This document shows, piece by piece, positions 15,008 to 24,441 of a stretch of DNA of 34,737 bases. The position numbers were made by a program, and so were the translations under genes. Origin of the DNA: CAIYOL01 sp964494805 (lineage in GTDB: Bacteria; Planctomycetota; Phycisphaerae; Sedimentisphaerales; Anaerobacaceae); NCBI GenBank assembly GCA_964494805.1, contig CAZBST010000018.1, positions 1 through 34,737 on the forward strand. The letters are read 5' to 3'. The notes under the pieces are model-generated. The model saw only the letters and a program-made list of their open reading frames with translations. It did not search any database and had not been told where the DNA came from. How positions within the stretch are numbered: the first letter of the stretch is position 1; each line of letters starts with the position of its first letter.

Positions 15008-16069
15008 CTACTGCTCCGTTGACTTTTCGGAGTTCGATTCGACAGATGAGGCAATCTGCTCAATCTGATTTTCGAGCTTGCGAATACTCTGTCGCATCTC
15101 AGGCAGGTATTGTATCATACTATATGCCCGTTTGCCTTGGTCGGCCTCAATAGCCGGTGCACCCACTACCGTTTTGCCGCTGGGAACATTATTAATAACA
15201 CCGGCCTGGGCTCCTATGGTAACATTGTTTCCGATGTTAATATGGCCGACAATACCAGCTTGGCCGCCGACCACACAATGATGGCCCAGAGAGGTCGAGC
15301 CGGCAACGCCTACCTGAGCTACGAGCAAACAGTGAGCGCCGATTTTTGTGCCGTGACCTATCGCAACCAAATCGCCTAATTTACTGCCCTGGCCTATGAT
15401 AGTATCACCGAGTGTGCCTCGTTCAATTCCGCAGCAGGCACCAATCTCCACGTCGTCCTCTATAATCACAGTGCCAATCTGCGGCATCTTGTGATGTACG
15501 CCCTTATGGCTGGCATAGCCGAAGCCGTCGTCACCGATTACGGAATTGGCATTTATAATCACACGATTGCCTATTTTGCATTCGTTGTAGATGACCACAT
15601 TCGGATATATTATGCAGTCATTGCCGATTGTAGCACCTTGTCCGATGAATGCGCCCGGATAAATTATGCAGCCGTCCCCGACTTTTGCATCGTCGGATAC
15701 GGTAACGAAGTCATAAATATGGCAGTCTGCACCGATTTTTGCGCTGTCCGAAATTATTGCCCGTGGGCTGATTCCTACCTTTTTGTGCTTCCGATAGCCG
15801 TGGAGCAGCACCATAATCTGCATAAAAGCGTAATATGGGTCCTCAGCTACCAAAAGAGGAACCGAAACATTAGGTGCTTCTTTGCCTACGATTACGGCGC
15901 TGGCTTTGGTTGTCTGGATCTGCTTTTCGTATTTGACGTTGGCCAAAAAGCTGATGTCGCCTTCGCCTGCTCGCCCGAGCGTGGCAGCGGAGTTGATTGC
16001 AATGTTGGGGTCGCCGATAACCCTGCCGCCTACGTATTCAGCTAATTCGCCTAAGGTTTTGCCTGGCAT
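15008..16069 (-). CDS. lpxD: UDP-3-O-(3-hydroxyacyl)glucosamine N-acyltransferase LpxD
   Basis: The product adds the second acyl chain to UDP-3-O-acyl-glucosamine in lipid A synthesis. The N-terminal uridine-binding domain (TLGELAEYVGGRVIGDP, GDISFLANVKY) is followed by a long left-handed beta-helix of hexapeptide repeats (IGADCHIYDFVTVSDDAKVG onward) with the catalytic His in VAIGHGTKIG and the CCGIERGTLGDTIIG segment. A short coiled C-terminus follows. The frame is open from an ATG at 16123, but GGAAGGTGG directly precedes the ATG at 16069 (MPGKTLGEL), which gives the family's normal N-terminus. It heads the lpxD-lpxI-kinase run. Confidence 0.95.
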   Translation of the reverse strand: MPGKTLGELAEYVGGRVIGDPNIAINSAATLGRAGEGDISFLANVKYEKQIQTTKASAVIVGKEAPNVSVPLLVAEDPYYAFMQIMVLLHGYRKHKKVGISPRAIISDSAKIGADCHIYDFVTVSDDAKVGDGCIIYPGAFIGQGATIGNDCIIYPNVVIYNECKIGNRVIINANSVIGDDGFGYASHKGVHHKMPQIGTVIIEDDVEIGACCGIERGTLGDTIIGQGSKLGDLVAIGHGTKIGAHCLLVAQVGVAGSTSLGHHCVVGGQAGIVGHINIGNNVTIGAQAGVINNVPSGKTVVGAPAIEADQGKRAYSMIQYLPEMRQSIRKLENQIEQIASSVESNSEKSTEQ

Positions 16070-16138
16070 AAGACCACCTTCCATAGAAACCCTCGCCTCC
16101 ATACTTTTATTTTTCTGCTGCATTGGCAGACTGCCGGT

Positions 16139-16166
16139 ATTATAACAGATGCTTTCGAGCAGTCAA
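16139..16166 (-). promoter_or_regulatory. Putative promoter of lpxD-lpxI-kinase
   Basis: On the minus strand TTGACT (16161-16166), a 16-base spacer and a perfect TATAAT (16139-16144) precede lpxD. Transcription would start near 16132, too close to the ATG at 16123 for a ribosome binding site, which supports the start at 16069. Confidence 0.6.
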
Positions 16167-16220
16167 CAATTGCCCGAGACCGCATTTTTGAGGATGTTTT
16201 GCAGGAAAGGATGGCTTGGT

Positions 16221-16262
16221 AAAAAAAACGGGCCACAGGGTAAATCCCGTGGCCCGCTTTTT
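16221..16262 (-). terminator. Intrinsic terminator, probably bidirectional
   Basis: CGGGCCAC-A-GGG (16230-16241) pairs with CCC-GTGGCCCG (16246-16256), with one bulged A and a five-base loop. Read on the minus strand it is followed by eight T, so it ends the PEP-CTERM gene at 16293. On the plus strand it is followed by TTTTT. Confidence 0.88.
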
Positions 16263-16292
16263 ACCTTATGCTCTTGTGTCCCTATGCCCTTT

Positions 16293-17030
16293 TCACTTTC
16301 GCCGACGAAGCAATGTCAGTCCGCCAAGACCAAATATCAAAAACGTCGCTGGTTCTGGAATGGGTTTACACTCGATCTTATATCCCCAAGTCCAAGCGTG
16401 CGATTTGTCGAAAGCATAGGAAATGTTCTTACCGTTTACTGTCTTCGTAAAAGCGACAGTCATAAACTTGTCTTCCCAGAAATCGATACATGGGTGGCAG
16501 GGGGTGTCACCAAACCAATCCGGGTGTTGGGGGTCATATCCATCTGCGGGATACTGTATATCTCCATGGTCGAACAGCGCGCCATTAACAATGTTGCTCC
16601 AACCAATAGTGGCAGGTGGTGGAGGGTCACCTGTATCATGCGGCGGTGGATCTGCTGGCGGCGGCTCAACTCCTGGTTGGTAATACGTAATAGATGTTAC
16701 TACGCCGAGTAGATCGCTGCGCACACCTTTGTCAGTTTCACCGCAGTAGTTAAACGGGGTTGGACCGTTTGTGCGGAACGTGCCTTCGATAGGGTCTCGG
16801 TACGAGCGTTCCAAGGTCACTCCACGCATTTTTTGTAACGCTTTTTCAGCATCAAAGAGCTCTTCGAATTTTGTCCAATCATTTGGTCCGGGTACGCCAA
16901 AATCAATTGAGCAAACTTTGCAGGAATGACCGGGATGGTGGGGGCATGATTTTTTTTGCGCGCAAGTAGCAAAAATCTCTTCTGGTATTAGAAAGCATAT
17001 CACCCCAATAACAATCATAAATTTTTTCAT
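16293..17030 (-). CDS. Secreted PEP-CTERM protein of unknown function
   Basis: The product has an N-terminal signal peptide (MKKFMIVIGVICFLIPEEIFA) and a classic PEP-CTERM sorting tail: PEPATFLIFGLGGL followed by an Arg-rich end. Such proteins are exported and processed at the envelope by an exosortase system. The mature part has a cysteine-rich start (CAQKKSCPHHPGHSCKVC) and a Pro/Asp-rich linker (PPPADPPPHDTGDPPPP); no catalytic domain is recognised. The frame opens at 17045, but AGGAGAA lies between that ATG and the one at 17030, so 17030 is the likely start. A strong terminator follows at once. No exosortase gene is in the window. Confidence 0.88.
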   Translation of the reverse strand: MKKFMIVIGVICFLIPEEIFATCAQKKSCPHHPGHSCKVCSIDFGVPGPNDWTKFEELFDAEKALQKMRGVTLERSYRDPIEGTFRTNGPTPFNYCGETDKGVRSDLLGVVTSITYYQPGVEPPPADPPPHDTGDPPPPATIGWSNIVNGALFDHGDIQYPADGYDPQHPDWFGDTPCHPCIDFWEDKFMTVAFTKTVNGKNISYAFDKSHAWTWGYKIECKPIPEPATFLIFGLGGLTLLRRRK

Positions 17031-17135
17031 AGAAATTCTCCTCATTACTTATGCCTGTAGCCAATTTTCGCCTACCTTTTTGCATCTTCAGATTCAGTTG
17101 TGCAAACACCGCGCAGGCGTAACGTGGTGGGTATT

Positions 17136-17153
17136 TCAAGGCGATTTTAGCAT
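17136..17153 (-). other. Possible five-codon leader ORF
   Basis: ATG CTA AAA TCG CCT TGA follows an excellent GAGGAGGA ribosome binding sequence at normal spacing, about 105 bases upstream of the PEP-CTERM start. The ATG also overlaps a TATAAT string, so it may instead be a -10 box; no matching -35 box is visible. Confidence 0.25.
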
Positions 17154-17326
17154 TATAATCTCCTCCTCTTAATAAGAAGACTTGATTGCTCGCTTAATAG
17201 CTGTATCCCTTTTCGAATAATAAGTTTATACGCTATCAGAGGAAAAGTCAAGCATTTTTTGTGGTTTTAATAGGTGTCCTGTGCCCACTAAGGTGTTGTA
17301 GGTCTTTGATTCTTGGTAGCTTGGCA

Positions 17327-18379
17327 TTACGTCGTCAAGGTTTCCAGGAGCTTTTGTTGTAAGCTCGATGAGGATTTCTTTGCGAAATCCGATTCCCCGC
17401 TTTGCAAAGTTGCTACAGCCGGTCCGATGGGACTATATATCTTTGGGTCGGTCGGACCAAAAATAGCGACCGTCTTGATTCCCATTGCAGCAGCTAAATG
17501 CGTAATCCCGCTGTCGTTGCCTAAAAAAGCGTCCGCACAGCTTAAAAGCTCCAATACCTGCGTCAGAGACAAATCCGTCAGGCACTTTCCAACACCGGTT
17601 ATTTTTTTGATTGCAGTATTGCTGAATTGCTCTACTTCAGCCGGTCCTAACAGGAATATCACCTGAATATTTTTTGAAACAAGCTCTTCGGCCACGGCTA
17701 AAAAATTATCTAAGTGGCAACGTTTGTGCGAGCCGCCGCTGCCTGGCTGAATTACTATAATTTTTTCGAGAGAATCAACGTTTATTTCTTTCAGTAGTTC
17801 TCTGCCTCTGTTTATGTCCGCTCTGGTCGCTTTTATTAAACTTCTCGTCTTGCAAGCCAGTTGGGATTCTGAAAACAAACTGCTTTGAGCAATAAATTGC
17901 TGTATATAAAAATCAGTTATATGTGCCGACAACTTTTCATGTGGTTTCATCGACAAAGTTATTACTTCTGCACTTCGGCTGCAATTAGCGGTGAAAATCA
18001 GGTTTTGCTCGAAGTTACTGTCCGGCTCACCCAGAAATGTTACAATCCAGGCATAATCGCCAAAAGCGTTTATCAAGGCATCTCCATCCGCAAGGTCAAA
18101 CTTATCGGGTTCGACAAACAATCTATGCAAATCTACTGAGTCTATGGAGCGGATGCTATCCACGCACGTCCTGCCCGGGAAAATGCCGGTATATTCGGTA
18201 TGACCAAGAATGTCAATCCCACCCAATCCGAGGCAGTCTTTCATAAATTCAACCAATGGCAGAGTTAATACGCAATCACCGATTGCGCCCGGCTGCAATA
18301 TCATCCCGCGTAAAGCTCGCCGGACTGCTTTGGTTTCCTCTTCCCTCAGCAGGTTCAGGATGTTATCGTTTTCCTGCAT
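17327..18379 (-). CDS. Glycosyltransferase family 9 (heptosyltransferase-like)
   Basis: The 350-residue product has the layout of ADP-heptose:LPS heptosyltransferases. An N-terminal loop MILQPGAIGDCVLTLPLVEF is followed by the nucleotide-sugar-binding half with VIQPGSGGSHKRC and CADAFLGNDSGITHLAAAMGIKTVAIFGPTDPKIYSP. Family members transfer heptose or a related sugar to LPS core at the cytoplasmic membrane. The frame opens at a TTG (18385), but AGGAAGAG is correctly spaced to the ATG at 18379. It lies 18 bases behind the FG-GAP gene and is probably co-transcribed with it. The acceptor cannot be read from the sequence. Confidence 0.88.
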   Translation of the reverse strand: MQENDNILNLLREEETKAVRRALRGMILQPGAIGDCVLTLPLVEFMKDCLGLGGIDILGHTEYTGIFPGRTCVDSIRSIDSVDLHRLFVEPDKFDLADGDALINAFGDYAWIVTFLGEPDSNFEQNLIFTANCSRSAEVITLSMKPHEKLSAHITDFYIQQFIAQSSLFSESQLACKTRSLIKATRADINRGRELLKEINVDSLEKIIVIQPGSGGSHKRCHLDNFLAVAEELVSKNIQVIFLLGPAEVEQFSNTAIKKITGVGKCLTDLSLTQVLELLSCADAFLGNDSGITHLAAAMGIKTVAIFGPTDPKIYSPIGPAVATLQSGESDFAKKSSSSLQQKLLETLTT

Positions 18380-18397
18380 AGGCAAAGCTCTTCCTGT

Positions 18398-20824
18398 TTA
18401 GTCTTGAGGGTAAATAATTATCCGGTCGTGGATAACAGTTACTAAGTCGTTTTTGCCGTCGCCGGTTACGTCAGCAATTTTCATCTCTCGCGGCTCGATA
18501 GAGATTTTGGCGAACTCTTTGCTATCGCGATAGCTTTTCTGCTCAAATATCTTGAAACGCATCGCAGGAATTGGCTTCATATCACTGTCAAGCGCAAGTA
18601 TCTCAATATGATTGTGCTTGTACTCGACCATAATAATGTCAACCCGGCCGTCAAAGTTAATATCCCCAGCCGTCAGATTGCCATACATACCGTCTTTTAT
18701 TTTTGTCTCATAACTGAATTGTTGCTCTAAATGCTGCGGCATATGGCTGTTGCTTGGCGGCGTTATAAGTGCAAATTTATCACCGTCGAACAGCAGAATG
18801 CTTTTAACTTTGCTGTCTGTAAGGGGTGCAAACAACATTTTTAGATGCTTTGCTGCTGTATCCCACGTGCCGATGTTTAATTCTTTTTCAAATCGATAGG
18901 TATTATCGACACCGGCTTTGAGTATTTGAAGCTGGCCTTTCTGACCATCCAGCAGCAGGATAGCAGGGCGACCCTGAGAACTATCGCTGTTGATATCAAA
19001 AGCGGCAACTGCCGATATTTTATTCTCCGTGCCCTTTGCATTATATTGGTCTATTATATTCCAGGTTTTACCCTCTGCGAAAACTAAGCTCCTCGCAAAA
19101 TTATTCTGTGCTACCAGCATCTCTTCGCCGGCTTTGTCGTCCACATTGCCAACAGCTACCGACCCCAGAGTTGCATCCTTAATCAGGCTTGCCTGCGCGC
19201 TTGGCGAATCAACTACTTCAAATTTCTTCCTTTGTATTTGGCGAACCAGTATAGGAGACTCGTATTTGACAAATATCAGAACGTCCTCTAAACCATCTTG
19301 GTCAACGTCAATAATTTTCAAACCATCCGGGTCGGAGACAAGTCCTTTAAGTTCTAAAGCAGGCCTGGCATCATCTTCTTTAACGTTTTTAGGCCGTTTG
19401 TTTTTTGGCTGCTTATCCTCTTTGCCTGTCACCCCCAGGTTATAAATGACCCTTAGATATCTAATATCATTAACATCTTTGGATATATAAAGACAGTCGA
19501 CATTGCCATCGTGGTCAATATCGGCAAGCTCCATTGCCACCGGCTCATCGGTGATTTCGACAGGTTGTGGAAATGATAACCTGTTGTCTTCAAATTCAGC
19601 TTTCCCGATTATCTTTTCCTTAACACTCAAAGCTGCCAACTCGACTTTTCCATCGCCGTCGATATCTGCAGCAGACAAACTCTCAATATCGGCAAAAGCG
19701 GGGAATTTCACCGGCTCCGCCAACCCAAGTTCTGGTGTTTGTTTATAAAGAATAAGTTCCGCAGCTCCGGGGTCACTTATCACGACATCAGTCAGACCAT
19801 CGCCGTCAAAATCGCCGGCTACCAAATCCCGCTTTGTACTTCCTTCGCCCGAAGTGAGGGGGTAAAACAGAATCGGCCAATCGCCATCTGTTTCTTTTTC
19901 AGAGGCAAGTTTATAACAGGTTAACCGCTTGCTTATCGCATCGACAGTTAAGATTTCGTCTCCACCTCCGGCGTCTATATTACAAAGCTCCAGTGCCAGC
20001 GGCCTTTCAATAAAAAATCGAACTTCTGGGCCTAATTGTCCCATTGCAAGACCGAACCGCACGTGTATGGGCTTTTCGCTGTCGTTTGTTATGAGAATCA
20101 GGTCTTTTATCTTATCGCCGTTCAAATCGCCGACCTCGACACCAAACGTCATCGCAGTGGTGGGATATTTCACCGGCTCAGCCAGCGAGCCATCTTCTTT
20201 TTGCAAAATGATATAAACCCCATCGCGGCCGGCCAGGGCCAAATCGTCTGCGCCGTCGTTATTCAAGTCGGCACACACCAGTGCACTGGAGATTGTAAGA
20301 CCATCGTCAATTTTCATTTTTTTTCTTGTTTGCCAGCTCAAAGTCCGTGGTTTTCCTGCTTCGGCCTTGCTGGTCTTTTGCAGTATCACATACAGACCCT
20401 TCGGCTCACCATAAAAGGCCAAATCTGTCATCTTGTCCGAATTCAAATCCCCGCAAACGAAACTATAAACTTTCTGTGAAACTGCTACAAACTCTTTTCG
20501 AAAACGGGTAGGGGGGTTGATTATATTTATGTCAATGTCGTTAGGGTCAACAGCTACCGGTGTTTCGCCCGGCCCGATACTCTCTTTTTGAATCAGCAGC
20601 TCAATCCTGGCCTTTCTATCATTAACCACGGCAATATCGCTTCGGCCATCGCCGTTGAAATCGGCGACTCTCAAACCTTTTATACCCCAGTCCAGTTTAA
20701 TTATTTCATACTCGTCGAACCCATAGTATGCTGCCAAATTATTGGGGTCGACCGATTCGGCGCCGGTGCTGCTTAAGATTGTGCTTAAAATGACAACTGC
20801 GATTATCGTTTTAGTCAGCCGCAC
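18398..20824 (-). CDS. Secreted FG-GAP / VCBS repeat beta-propeller protein
   Basis: About ten Asp-rich FG-GAP calcium loops are visible, including DFNGDGRSDIAVV, DLNNDGADDLALA, DLNGDKIKDLILI, DFDGDGLTDVVI, DIDGDGKVELAAL, DVDQDGLEDVLI, DINFDGRVDIIMV and DVTGDGKNDLVTV. This predicts one or two beta-propellers that bind calcium outside the cell, like the integrin alpha head in fold only. The frame opens at a TTG (20851) with an ATG at 20839. However, GGAGG at 20833-20837 is ideally placed for the GTG at 20824, from which VRLTKTIIAVVILSTILSS makes a proper signal peptide. No catalytic residues are recognised. The next gene is a family 9 glycosyltransferase 18 bases away. Confidence 0.88.
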   Translation of the reverse strand: MRLTKTIIAVVILSTILSSTGAESVDPNNLAAYYGFDEYEIIKLDWGIKGLRVADFNGDGRSDIAVVNDRKARIELLIQKESIGPGETPVAVDPNDIDINIINPPTRFRKEFVAVSQKVYSFVCGDLNSDKMTDLAFYGEPKGLYVILQKTSKAEAGKPRTLSWQTRKKMKIDDGLTISSALVCADLNNDGADDLALAGRDGVYIILQKEDGSLAEPVKYPTTAMTFGVEVGDLNGDKIKDLILITNDSEKPIHVRFGLAMGQLGPEVRFFIERPLALELCNIDAGGGDEILTVDAISKRLTCYKLASEKETDGDWPILFYPLTSGEGSTKRDLVAGDFDGDGLTDVVISDPGAAELILYKQTPELGLAEPVKFPAFADIESLSAADIDGDGKVELAALSVKEKIIGKAEFEDNRLSFPQPVEITDEPVAMELADIDHDGNVDCLYISKDVNDIRYLRVIYNLGVTGKEDKQPKNKRPKNVKEDDARPALELKGLVSDPDGLKIIDVDQDGLEDVLIFVKYESPILVRQIQRKKFEVVDSPSAQASLIKDATLGSVAVGNVDDKAGEEMLVAQNNFARSLVFAEGKTWNIIDQYNAKGTENKISAVAAFDINSDSSQGRPAILLLDGQKGQLQILKAGVDNTYRFEKELNIGTWDTAAKHLKMLFAPLTDSKVKSILLFDGDKFALITPPSNSHMPQHLEQQFSYETKIKDGMYGNLTAGDINFDGRVDIIMVEYKHNHIEILALDSDMKPIPAMRFKIFEQKSYRDSKEFAKISIEPREMKIADVTGDGKNDLVTVIHDRIIIYPQD

Positions 20825-21011
20825 AATAAAATCCTCCATTTTTCTCTGCAAAGGTTATTATGTTCTTACAGGCAACAATATACACCTTTACCGGGATAAT
20901 ATCAATGATTTTTGAAATCCGGCTGTTTTTGATGAGAGCAACATATTGCTTTTCAATCCGGTTTCCGTTAAGCTAAAATCCTCGGCTGGTATTTTAATGA
21001 AAGGTGTGGTT

Positions 21012-21395
21012 ATGAAAAAAGCAGCGGTTGTTTGTGTGGTATTTGTGCTGATAGCCGGTTGCACTTCTTCGCTTGACCGGGTCAGAACTGCGAACAGACG
21101 AAATCTGCAAAAACTTTCTGTGGGTATGACCAAAAAGCAGGCGCTGGCGACTATGGGCCACAAACGCGGCGGCGGATGGTTCGGCGAACCAACAGTTAAC
21201 AGCCCTTATAAAAGTGAGATTTTGCCGAGTGGAGACAAAACTTTCGAGGTGTTGTATTACTATACAGATGCAAAAAACGCTATATACATCGCCAATCCGG
21301 CCACCATCAAAGACGACGAGCTGACGCCTCTTGTTTTCGATAATGGAAAGCTTATCGGCTGGGGAGCAGATTTCCTGGAAGATATTAAGAAATAA
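21012..21395 (+). CDS. Small lipoprotein, DUF3192 / BamE-like
   Basis: The frame opens at 20946, but the ATG at 21012, preceded by AAAGGTG, gives MKKAAVVCVVFVLIAGC, a textbook lipoprotein signal with lipobox IAGC. The mature part starts with NRRNLQKLSVGMTKKQALATMG, the pattern of DUF3192 and of the BamE/SmpA family (a short helix followed by G-M-(S/T)-xx-x-V/A-xx-x-M/L-G). It then has a beta-rich segment with EVLYYYTD and a final LTPLVFDNGKLIGWG. A role in outer membrane assembly is possible by fold, not shown. The flanking genes are convergent on the right (21399) and divergent on the left. Confidence 0.8.
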   Translation: MKKAAVVCVVFVLIAGCTSSLDRVRTANRRNLQKLSVGMTKKQALATMGHKRGGGWFGEPTVNSPYKSEILPSGDKTFEVLYYYTDAKNAIYIANPATIKDDELTPLVFDNGKLIGWGADFLEDIKK

Positions 21396-21398
21396 TTT

Positions 21399-23003
21399 CT
21401 ATTTCAATTCATCTTCAATAGCAGCGAGCAGGTCTTTGGAGATTTCGACTCCTAATTTCTCGGCTGTTTTTATATGCTGCCACGCCGAATCGTATTTTTC
21501 CAACCTGTAAAGTGCAAACGCCAGGCCGTTTTCCGCATCACCCATTTTAGGGTCAATCTCGATTGCTCTTTTATACTCGGCAGCCGCCTGCTCATACTTT
21601 CCCCAGTTGGAATACGCCGCTCCGAGATTATAATGAATTGTGCCGTCGTTGGGTGTTATCTGGGCGGCTTTTTTATACTGTTCGATAGCCGTATCATAAT
21701 CCTGTCTCTTAAAATATACATTTCCTAAGCTCACCAGCGCAGCTACCATATCCGGATTAATCGCCAAAGCGTTTTTGTATTCTTGAATTTCATCATCAGG
21801 CAAATCCAGTTTGTTATAACAAAGAGCCAGACCGTAATGTGCCTCAGCGAAATCCCTCTTTATCTCCAGGGCTTTCTTATATTGAAGTATTCCCATTTCA
21901 TAATCGCCCATCTTGCTATAGACATCACCCAGTTGTCCGTACAAGTTGGGGTCTTGCGGTTCCAGACTGATCGCCTGTTTCAATTGCGCCGCGGCCCGCC
22001 CGAACCTTTCCTGTTCGCAGTAAGCGTTTGCCAGATTTTTGTACGCTTCTATGAAGTCCGGGTCCAGTTTGATTGAGCTGGTATACTGCGAAATCGCGTC
22101 ATTCAATCGGCCTCGTTTAGTATATGCATTCCCGAGGTTATTATGTATCTTGGCGTTGTCCGGGTCGATTCCCAAAGCCGCCTCGTATTCGCGTATTGCA
22201 TCCGTTATTCTGTCCTTTTGCAGGTAGATATTGCCTAAATTCATACGTGACTCAGCCAGGGTTGGATTTATCTCAACCGCTCTCTCAAGCGCCAGCATTG
22301 CCTGCTCTGTATCGCCTATCTCATTATAACTATTCCCCAGATTATTAAAAAAACAACCTAATGTTTGGATTTTATTCAGGTTCATCATATAGATGCTGTT
22401 GTTTTTCTTCGGCACCTTGAATTTATTTATGTAGTGTTCGTCATCGCTGTATCCGCCTTTGCTGGTTGTCTCGATATTAAAGCGCACGTGCCCGTCATCG
22501 TATCTGACGAAAAAGTGCCCCGGCACAACCACACCGTACAGTGGCAGACCTAACCGTTCACCAAGCGAAAGGTAAAGAATCGAAAGACTCAGGCAATACC
22601 CTCGTTTTTTATCCATCACAGTGTGTAAAAACAAATCGTCCGGGTCGTTTGCATCAGGAATCGGCTTAAATCCCAGCTCGTCGAACAAATACTCGTTTAT
22701 CACAGCAACTGCTTTATAGTTTGCCTTCAGTCTTTTCTTTTTTAGTCTCCCGCGAATTTCAAAAGCCATATCATCTAGGTCTGACAGATATCTCTTCCCG
22801 GCTACGACATTGCTCCACTGCTCTGAGACAATCAATGCTGCAGTGGCCAAATCGATTTCTTTGTCGTCCAATCGCAGGACCTGCTCGATTGACCGTGCAT
22901 ACAAGCCTTGTTTATCCCTGTTAGCGAGGGTTTCACCCTGGCCAAAGGATGTCCCGGCTGTAAAAAACAAAACACAAACGATTATCAATAAAATCTTTTT
23001 CAT
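21399..23003 (-). CDS. Secreted transglutaminase-like (SirB1-type) plus TPR protein
   Basis: From the ATG at 23003 the product has about 534 residues and begins MKKILLIIVCVLFFTAGTSFG, a signal peptide. The first ~200 residues hold a SirB1/transglutaminase-like domain with Cys in KKRGYCLSLSILYLSLGERLGL and His in VVVPGHFFVRYDDGH. The rest is a solenoid of about nine TPR units (for example AESRMNLGNIYLQKDRITDAIREYEAAL). A longer frame starts at 23030 but overlaps the MATE stop and would bury the signal peptide. The start is 7 bases behind the transporter gene, so the two are probably co-transcribed. A periplasmic scaffold or peptidase-like role is possible. Confidence 0.86.
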   Translation of the reverse strand: MKKILLIIVCVLFFTAGTSFGQGETLANRDKQGLYARSIEQVLRLDDKEIDLATAALIVSEQWSNVVAGKRYLSDLDDMAFEIRGRLKKKRLKANYKAVAVINEYLFDELGFKPIPDANDPDDLFLHTVMDKKRGYCLSLSILYLSLGERLGLPLYGVVVPGHFFVRYDDGHVRFNIETTSKGGYSDDEHYINKFKVPKKNNSIYMMNLNKIQTLGCFFNNLGNSYNEIGDTEQAMLALERAVEINPTLAESRMNLGNIYLQKDRITDAIREYEAALGIDPDNAKIHNNLGNAYTKRGRLNDAISQYTSSIKLDPDFIEAYKNLANAYCEQERFGRAAAQLKQAISLEPQDPNLYGQLGDVYSKMGDYEMGILQYKKALEIKRDFAEAHYGLALCYNKLDLPDDEIQEYKNALAINPDMVAALVSLGNVYFKRQDYDTAIEQYKKAAQITPNDGTIHYNLGAAYSNWGKYEQAAAEYKRAIEIDPKMGDAENGLAFALYRLEKYDSAWQHIKTAEKLGVEISKDLLAAIEDELK

Positions 23004-23010
23004 CTTAAAA

Positions 23011-24441
23011 TTACTCGATAACCGCCTCAATCTCGACCGGCATACCGAGCGGATGTCGCTTAAACAAATCTATCTGCATCCACTTGTTACTTTTAAATCT
23101 CCAGCGGATTGCCAGCGCCACCACGATAATCTTGACCGTGGCCGCGCCCCACGGCCCCAGTGCGCCGAGCTCCGGGAAAAATTTTATCATACAAAAGCCG
23201 CCTACTCCCATTATAATCGCTGCGCCGGAAGCTTCTGCAATCGCCAGCCACAATGTATCGCCCGCCCCGCACAGCGCATCGTAATAAATAATCAGTATAG
23301 CATCGAAAATCTGAAATATTGCCGCAAAAATAAAAATGTTAACTCCTATACTGACTACTTCTTTATCGTCAGGAGCCCAGAAAGCCATTAAATCATTCCT
23401 GAACATAAAAAAGCAAAGCCCAACTAGGCCCATATAAATCAGGGCGACTCGCAGGCAGACGCCGGTTTGTTTAATCGCCGTATCTTTTCTGCCTTTGCCG
23501 ATTGACTTGCCCACCGCTGCGGTTAAAGCGGTTCCAAGCCCTACAATCGGCATAAATGAAACGTTCATACAGGAAAATACGGCGCTTGTCGCAGCCAGAG
23601 ACTCTTTCCCGAATCTGCCGACTAGCCCGAACAGGATTATTCCCCAAAATGTTATGTTCACTGACAATCCGAAGCCGGCAGGAAGTCCCACCCTCACCAG
23701 CCCCGCCATCCTTGCTAAGTTGATGTTCATAGCTTTTCTGCTCGCAAAGTTCGAGTTTATCTCGTTACCCAGAAACATTGCCATTACCATACCTGCCCCG
23801 ACGCCTGTTCCTATAAATGTTCCCCATCCTGCGCCTGCAACACCCATCGTTGGAAATCCGAACTTGCCGAAAATCAATACGTAATTTGCCGTGATATTGA
23901 CCACCTGCCCGACCACCGCCGCATACATCGTAATAATTGGCCGATGAACTCCCATAAAGAATTGGCTGCTCGCCCACGTGAATATCGAGAGAAACTGCGA
24001 ATAGAGCATAATCCGCAGATATATGACTTCTAAATCGACAACTGCTGGCTCATGCCCAAACGTCCTGAAAATCTGCGGCGCCAAAGGCCACATAATCGCC
24101 GCTACCAGCGCAATATACACCAGCCCCATATATATCGCCTGCCAGCAGTAGCTCGAGCAGTCTTTTTTCTGCCCTCTGCCCAGACTCTGGCTGACAAACG
24201 TATTAACACTTGTCATCACGCCTATTGCAAAGCTTGCGGGCACAAAACTGATAATCCCGGCGGGCAAAATCGCCGCCAGTGCCTCCGTCCCCAGACGTGA
24301 AACCATAAACCTGTCGACGAACTGCATAACGGTAAAGCTTATGTTCGTTACCACCATCGGTGCAGCCAACTTCAGCATATATTTAAGCGAAGTCTCGTCT
24401 GCGTTTTTGTTTTGTGGGAGTAAAGTCGGTTTGTCAGCCAT
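23011..24441 (-). CDS. MATE family multidrug/organic cation antiporter
   Basis: The 476-residue product has about twelve transmembrane segments in two MatE halves. The first half contains LAAPMVVTNISFTVMQFVDRFMVSRLG and the second VGLPAGFGLSVNITFWGIILFGLVGRFG with the mirrored SKS/GKSIGKG region. The family exports cationic compounds in exchange for sodium or protons across the inner membrane. Length is normal. The start overlaps the end of the YggU-like gene by 8 bases, which indicates coupling. The substrate is unknown. Confidence 0.93.
   Translation of the reverse strand: MADKPTLLPQNKNADETSLKYMLKLAAPMVVTNISFTVMQFVDRFMVSRLGTEALAAILPAGIISFVPASFAIGVMTSVNTFVSQSLGRGQKKDCSSYCWQAIYMGLVYIALVAAIMWPLAPQIFRTFGHEPAVVDLEVIYLRIMLYSQFLSIFTWASSQFFMGVHRPIITMYAAVVGQVVNITANYVLIFGKFGFPTMGVAGAGWGTFIGTGVGAGMVMAMFLGNEINSNFASRKAMNINLARMAGLVRVGLPAGFGLSVNITFWGIILFGLVGRFGKESLAATSAVFSCMNVSFMPIVGLGTALTAAVGKSIGKGRKDTAIKQTGVCLRVALIYMGLVGLCFFMFRNDLMAFWAPDDKEVVSIGVNIFIFAAIFQIFDAILIIYYDALCGAGDTLWLAIAEASGAAIIMGVGGFCMIKFFPELGALGPWGAATVKIIVVALAIRWRFKSNKWMQIDLFKRHPLGMPVEIEAVIE

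Noticed and set aside
15491..16045. A 184-residue plus-strand open frame opposite lpxD
   Set aside because: It mirrors the hexapeptide-repeat codons of lpxD and has no start signal.
16903..17139. A 78-residue minus-strand frame overlapping the start of the PEP-CTERM gene
   Set aside because: It starts at TTG without a ribosome binding site and overlaps the signal peptide region of the PEP-CTERM gene in another frame.
17046..17139. A cyclic-di-GMP riboswitch upstream of the PEP-CTERM gene
   Set aside because: The leader has GC-rich pieces and a TGCAAAAAGG string, but I could not find the conserved GEMM core or a matching tetraloop receptor.
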